A stretch of DNA of 16,349 nt, from the NCBI GenBank assembly GCA_902806015.1, contig CADCUZ010000016.1, positions 1-16,349 of the forward strand, written 5' to 3'. A program made the position numbers and the translations under genes. Below are positions 13,192 through 16,349 of this stretch, in pieces. The DNA is from an uncultured Rubrobacteraceae bacterium (lineage in GTDB: Bacteria > Actinomycetota > Rubrobacteria > Rubrobacterales > Rubrobacteraceae). The notes beneath the pieces are model-generated. The model had not been told where the DNA came from and made no database searches. It saw only the letters and a list, made by a program, of their open reading frames with translations. Every line of letters starts with the position of its first letter. Positions within the stretch are counted from its first letter, which is position 1.

Positions 13192-14052
13192 TTGGATAAC
13201 TCCGGCATGGGCGGGAATGTGGCGCTGGTCACGGGCGGGACCTCCGGCATCGGGAAGGCGACGGCGACGGCGTTGGCCGCGATGGGGGCGGACGTCGTGG
13301 TGGTCGGGCGCAACCGCGAGCGGGGGGAGCAGGCGGCGGCGGAGATCCGGGCCCGGACCGGCGGCAGGGTAGACCTAGCGCTCTCGGACCTCGCTTCGCA
13401 GGCTGAGGTGCGCGCGCTCGCGGAGGGATTCCGCCGCCGCTACGACAGGCTCGACGTGCTCGTCAACAACGCGGGGCTCGTGCAGAGTACGAGGACCGAG
13501 AGCCCTGACGGCATCGAGACGACATTCGCCATCAACCACCTCGCGCCGTTCCTGCTCACGAACCTGCTGCTCGACGTGCTCAAGGAGAGCGCGCCGAGCC
13601 GGATCGTCACCGTCTCCTCGGAGGCCGAGCGGTGGGGCAACGTGGACTTCGAGGACCTGCAGTCCCGGAAGAAGTACCGGGGTTTTCCGGTCTACGGGAT
13701 GACCAAGCTCGCCAACATCATGTTCACCTACGAGCTCGCGGAGCGGCTGAAGGGCACGGGGGTCACGGCCACCTGCATGCACCCGGGGGCGGTCAACACC
13801 AGGTTCGGCGCGGACAGCACCGGTCCCATGACCATTCTCTTCCGCCTCTCTAAGCCGTTCATGAGGACGCCCGAGCAGGGGGCCGACACCCTGATCTGGC
13901 TCGCCTCATCGCCCGAGGTCGAAGGGCTGAGCGGCCGGTACTACTCTGACCGCAAGCCCATCGAGCCGAAGAAGATCGCGCAGGACCCGGAGGCCCGCCG
14001 CAGGCTCTGGGAAGAGAGCGAGAGGCTCACGGCCCTTGGGGTGACGGCGTAG
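13192..14052 (+). CDS. Short-chain dehydrogenase/reductase, retinol-dehydrogenase-like
   Basis: Encodes 286 residues with the classical SDR set: cofactor motif TGGTSGIG (residues 14-21), Asp in LSDLAS, NNAG (92-95), the active-site Asn in INHLAPF, catalytic Ser in VTVSSEAERWG (142-143), and YGMTK (Y168, K172), followed by MHPGAVNTRF. R40 and N41 after the second strand (VVVVGRNRERGEQ) favour NADP(H). The sequence INHLAPFLLTNLLLDVLKES and the length fit the retinol-dehydrogenase/WW-oxidoreductase-like group, which in bacteria acts on varied, mostly unknown hydroxyl or keto substrates. I choose TTG 13192 because the AGGAG in GAGGAGAAGG lies five bases before it; ATG 13207 is a possible alternative start. 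The stop TAG overlaps the GTG of the ABC ATPase by one base, so expression is coupled to the exporter. Confidence 0.9.
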   Translation: MDNSGMGGNVALVTGGTSGIGKATATALAAMGADVVVVGRNRERGEQAAAEIRARTGGRVDLALSDLASQAEVRALAEGFRRRYDRLDVLVNNAGLVQSTRTESPDGIETTFAINHLAPFLLTNLLLDVLKESAPSRIVTVSSEAERWGNVDFEDLQSRKKYRGFPVYGMTKLANIMFTYELAERLKGTGVTATCMHPGAVNTRFGADSTGPMTILFRLSKPFMRTPEQGADTLIWLASSPEVEGLSGRYYSDRKPIEPKKIAQDPEARRRLWEESERLTALGVTA

Positions 14053-15041
14053 TGGGGCGCGACCGGGGGATAGTGGTCGAGGGGCTCGTCCGGGAGTTCA
14101 AGAAGGGGCCACGGGCCGTGGACGGGATCGACCTGCGCGTCGAGCCGGGCGAGGTCTACGGCTTTCTAGGCCCGAACGGGGCCGGCAAGTCCACGACGGT
14201 CCTGATGCTGACGACGCTGCTGCCGCCCACGGGCGGGACCGCGAGGGTGGCCGGCTACGACATCGTCAAGGAGGGGCCGCAGGTCCGCGCCTCCATCGGG
14301 GCGGCGCTGCAGGAGGCGGCGCTGGACCCTTTCTTGACCGGGCGCGAGCACTTGAACCTGCAGGCCGCGTTGCATGGCATCCCGCGTGCGGATCGCAAGA
14401 AGCGGGGGAACGCGCTGCTGGAGCGGGTCGGGTTGCAGGAGGCGGCCGACCGCAGGGTGCGCGGCTACTCCGGCGGGATGAAGCGGAGGCTCGACCTCGC
14501 GCTCGCGCTCGTGCACGAGCCGCAGATACTCTTCCTCGACGAGCCGACGACGGGCCTCGACCCGCAGAGTCGCAGCGCCTTGTGGAGCGAGGTCAGCCGG
14601 CTGGCCAGGGACGAGGGCGTCACCGTGTTTTTGACGACGCAGTACCTCGAAGAGGCCGACGTGTTGGCCGACCGGGTCGGGATCATCGACCGGGGCAGGA
14701 TCGTGGCCGAGGACACGCCCGAAGCGCTGAAGGCCGAGATCGGGCGCCCCAGCATCGAGGCGACGCCGGCCTCGCGCCACGAGCGTGACGCCGTGGTGGG
14801 CGTCCTCGGGCGCTTCGGGGAGGAGATACCCTCGCAGCCCGGCACGGTGGCGGTCCGCCTCTCGGGCGGTGCCGCGGGCCTCGCGGGCGTCGTGCGCGCC
14901 CTGGACGCGGAGAACCTCAAGGTCTCGAACCTCAGGCTGGAGGAGCCGAGCCTCGACGACGTCTTTCTCGTCAAGACCGGTCGCTCCTTGGAGGGTGCCG
15001 GCAGCGAAGGGGCCACGGACGCGGAGGAGGCCCAGGCGTGA
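14052..15041 (+). CDS. ABC transporter ATPase, DrrA (daunorubicin resistance) type
   Basis: Encodes 329 residues. Walker A is GPNGAGKST (40-48), the Q-loop is around Q87, the signature YSGGM is at 139-143, Walker B ILFLDEP is at about 159-165, and the D-loop follows as TTGLDPQSR. The switch motif is LTTQYLEEADVLADR: the usual H-loop histidine is glutamine, which is typical of DrrA-type exporters. The C-terminal ~90 residues include LRLEEPSLDDVFLVKTGR, the DrrA family's characteristic extension. This is the cytoplasmic motor of an ABC-2 exporter, whose relatives pump anthracyclines, other antibiotics or lipids. The substrate cannot be told from sequence. The start is GTG 14052, overlapping the dehydrogenase stop; the stop overlaps the permease GTG (GTGA). 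Confidence 0.93.
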   Translation: MGRDRGIVVEGLVREFKKGPRAVDGIDLRVEPGEVYGFLGPNGAGKSTTVLMLTTLLPPTGGTARVAGYDIVKEGPQVRASIGAALQEAALDPFLTGREHLNLQAALHGIPRADRKKRGNALLERVGLQEAADRRVRGYSGGMKRRLDLALALVHEPQILFLDEPTTGLDPQSRSALWSEVSRLARDEGVTVFLTTQYLEEADVLADRVGIIDRGRIVAEDTPEALKAEIGRPSIEATPASRHERDAVVGVLGRFGEEIPSQPGTVAVRLSGGAAGLAGVVRALDAENLKVSNLRLEEPSLDDVFLVKTGRSLEGAGSEGATDAEEAQA

Positions 15042-15814
15042 CGGGCTCTTCTTTTTTCACGCAGGTCACGGCGCTCGCCCGCCGCTCGACGGTGCGGACG
15101 ATGCGCCAGCCGGCGGTCATCATCTCGGCGCTGCTCTTCCCGATGGTGTTTTTCTCCATAAACGCGAGCGGGCTGGACGCCGCCTCCCGGCTGCCGGGGT
15201 TCCCGGCTGACTCGTACCTGGACTTCGCTTTCGCTTTTCCGCTCGTGCAGGCCTCGCTGTTCGGCGCGATCACGGCCGGAAGCGACCTCGCCCGCGACAT
15301 CGAGAACGGCTTCTTCGACCGGCTCTCCCTCACCCCGATGCGACCATCGGCCCTTCTCGCCGGGATGCTGGCGGGCGTCGTGGCGCTCGGGCTCATCCAG
15401 GGCGTCGTGTTCCTGGCCTTCGGGTTGTTGATGGGCGTGAACATCAGCAGCGGCATCCCGGGGATGCTCGTGATCGTGGCGCTCACGGTCCTCGTGGCCC
15501 TGGGCTTCGGTGGCCTCGGCGCGATGCTGGCGATACGGACGGGCTCCGTGGAGGCGGTCGAGAGCGCGTTCCCGCTCTTTTTCGTGGCGATCTTCATGTC
15601 GTCCATCAACCTGCCGAGACACCTTATAGAGCAGGACTGGTTCCGGTTTATCGCCACGGTCAACCCGATAAGCTACCTCGTCGAGGGCATCCGCAGCCTG
15701 GTCATCACCGGCTGGGACGGCCAGGCCCTCCTGCTCGGCTTCGGCTGCGCGGCGGCGATCGTGGTGCTCGCCATCGGCGGGGCGGCGGCCTCGATGCGCA
15801 CGAGGGTGGCTTAG
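15038..15814 (+). CDS. ABC-2 type permease (first of two)
   Basis: Encodes 258 residues, the normal size of DrrB-like ABC-2 permeases, with about six hydrophobic segments (for example PAVIISALLFPMVFFSI and GLIQGVVFLAFGLLMG). Family marks are the N-terminal amphipathic region with a basic stretch (ALARRSTVRTMRQP), the coupling segment DIENGFFDRLSLTPMRPSAL after the second segment, and the C-terminal NPISYLVEGIRSLVI, a well-known ABC-2 signature. It forms the membrane channel with the preceding ATPase, overlapping it by four bases, and is followed after one base by a second permease, so the exporter is probably a heterodimer. Confidence 0.92.
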   Translation: MTGSSFFTQVTALARRSTVRTMRQPAVIISALLFPMVFFSINASGLDAASRLPGFPADSYLDFAFAFPLVQASLFGAITAGSDLARDIENGFFDRLSLTPMRPSALLAGMLAGVVALGLIQGVVFLAFGLLMGVNISSGIPGMLVIVALTVLVALGFGGLGAMLAIRTGSVEAVESAFPLFFVAIFMSSINLPRHLIEQDWFRFIATVNPISYLVEGIRSLVITGWDGQALLLGFGCAAAIVVLAIGGAAASMRTRVA

Positions 15815-15815
15815 G

Positions 15816-16349
15816 GTGGGCGGCTTCTTCGCGGTTGCGTGGGCGGTCGCGGGCAGGCAGACGTACAAGTACTTCACCAACCCCGCGTTTTTGGCCCCGG
15901 CTCTCTTCCCGCTCTTCTTCTTCGTGGCTTTCGCGGGCGGCCTGACGAGGGTGGGGGACATACCCGGCTTTAACTACGCGGCGGGTTACATCGCGTTCCA
16001 GTACGTCTGGGCGCTGTTGCAGGCCGTCACGATGGGCGGGGCGTTCACGGGGTTCTCCATAGCGAGCGACTTCGAGAACGGCTTCGCTCGGAGGCTCATG
16101 CTCGCGGCGTCCAACCGGTACGGGATCATCCTCGGCTACACCATGGCTTCGCTCGTGCGGGCCTTTATGACGGGGACGCTCGTCACCGTGCTGGCGCTCG
16201 TCACCGGCATGCCCATAACCGGCGGCTTCGACTTTTTCGGCCTGATAGCCCTCGCCATCCTCGCCAACATCGCGGCGACGCTCTTCGGGGCCGGCGTCGC
16301 GATGATGCTGCGCACCCAGCAGGCGGGGCCCGTGATAAGGACCCCGATC
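15816..16349 (+). CDS. ABC-2 type permease (second), 3'-truncated by window end
   Basis: Open from GTG 15816, one base after the first permease's stop, to the last base, giving 178 codons without a stop. The protein starts VGGFFAVAWAVAGRQTYKYF and has hydrophobic segments at ALFPLFFFVAFAGG, YIAFQYVWALLQAV and LIALAILANIAATLFGAG. The coupling element IASDFENGFARRLMLAASNR parallels DIENGFFDRLSLTPMR of the first permease, so it is a paralogue. Relatives are about 250 residues, so roughly the last third, including the expected NPxxYxxE-like signature, lies beyond the window. It completes an ATPase plus two-permease exporter. Confidence 0.88.
   Translation, partial: MGGFFAVAWAVAGRQTYKYFTNPAFLAPALFPLFFFVAFAGGLTRVGDIPGFNYAAGYIAFQYVWALLQAVTMGGAFTGFSIASDFENGFARRLMLAASNRYGIILGYTMASLVRAFMTGTLVTVLALVTGMPITGGFDFFGLIALAILANIAATLFGAGVAMMLRTQQAGPVIRTPI

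Noticed and set aside
12357..13199. 280-residue open frame spanning the gap
   Set aside because: Apart from about 60 codons in the middle, the translation is Arg/Ser/Pro/Gly-rich and lacks a start signal, so it is not a real gene as a whole.
14640..14650. H-loop Gln of the ABC ATPase as an inactivating change
   Set aside because: Gln at this site is, as I recall, usual in DrrA-type ATPases, so it is a subfamily trait rather than a defect.
14465..15961. 498-residue minus-strand frame opposite the ABC genes
   Set aside because: Highly charged His/Arg/Glu-rich antisense translation of clear ABC-2 permease and ATPase genes.

Overview
The window is GC-rich throughout (by eye roughly two thirds or more), with strong G/C preference at third codon positions, frequent TTG and GTG starts, and tightly overlapping genes. 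The protein families and codon style best fit a deep-branching actinobacterium, most likely Rubrobacter or a close relative. That is an inference from gene content, not a database match. I see no rRNA, tRNA, CRISPR array, insertion sequence or phage gene.

Positions 1-2519 (+) hold a tightly packed operon: the tail of a zinc-type alcohol dehydrogenase, a 6-pyruvoyl-tetrahydropterin-synthase-like protein, a GT4 glycosyltransferase and a class I methyltransferase. Together they look like a small-molecule pathway, possibly a glycosylated and methylated pterin. A Ca2+/H+ antiporter follows on the opposite strand (2534-3568). Divergent from it, 3664-5662 (+) is a three-gene overlapping operon: a HisJ-like PHP phosphatase, an AlaX-type alanyl-tRNA editing protein, and a DUF192 lipoprotein.

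Positions 5663-6079 contain no intact gene. They hold hairpins and, on the minus strand, what looks like the first ~30 codons of a metallo-beta-lactamase-fold gene with its ribosome binding site still intact.

Positions 6080-12321 (-) form a sugar cluster, transcribed right to left: a PfkB sugar kinase; a sucrose-phosphate-synthase-like glycosyltransferase; a second such glycosyltransferase fused to a second PfkB domain (822 residues); and a GalT/HIT-superfamily nucleotidyltransferase-like protein. The simplest model is that the kinase makes fructose-6-phosphate, the glycosyltransferases join it to an NDP-hexose to give a sucrose- or mannosylfructose-type disaccharide phosphate, and the GalT-like enzyme handles sugar nucleotides. 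No phosphatase for the last step is visible in the cluster. The two glycosyltransferases share a perfect 154-bp DNA match inside otherwise diverged genes, pointing to gene conversion. The fused kinase domain has a damaged anion-hole motif (GARD for GAGD).

Positions 12322-13191 are an 870-bp gap with a coding-like remnant and several inverted repeats, one of them 11 bp. From 13192 to the window end (+) runs an operon of a short-chain dehydrogenase, a DrrA-type ABC ATPase and two ABC-2 permeases, the second cut by the window edge. This resembles a drug or lipid exporter.
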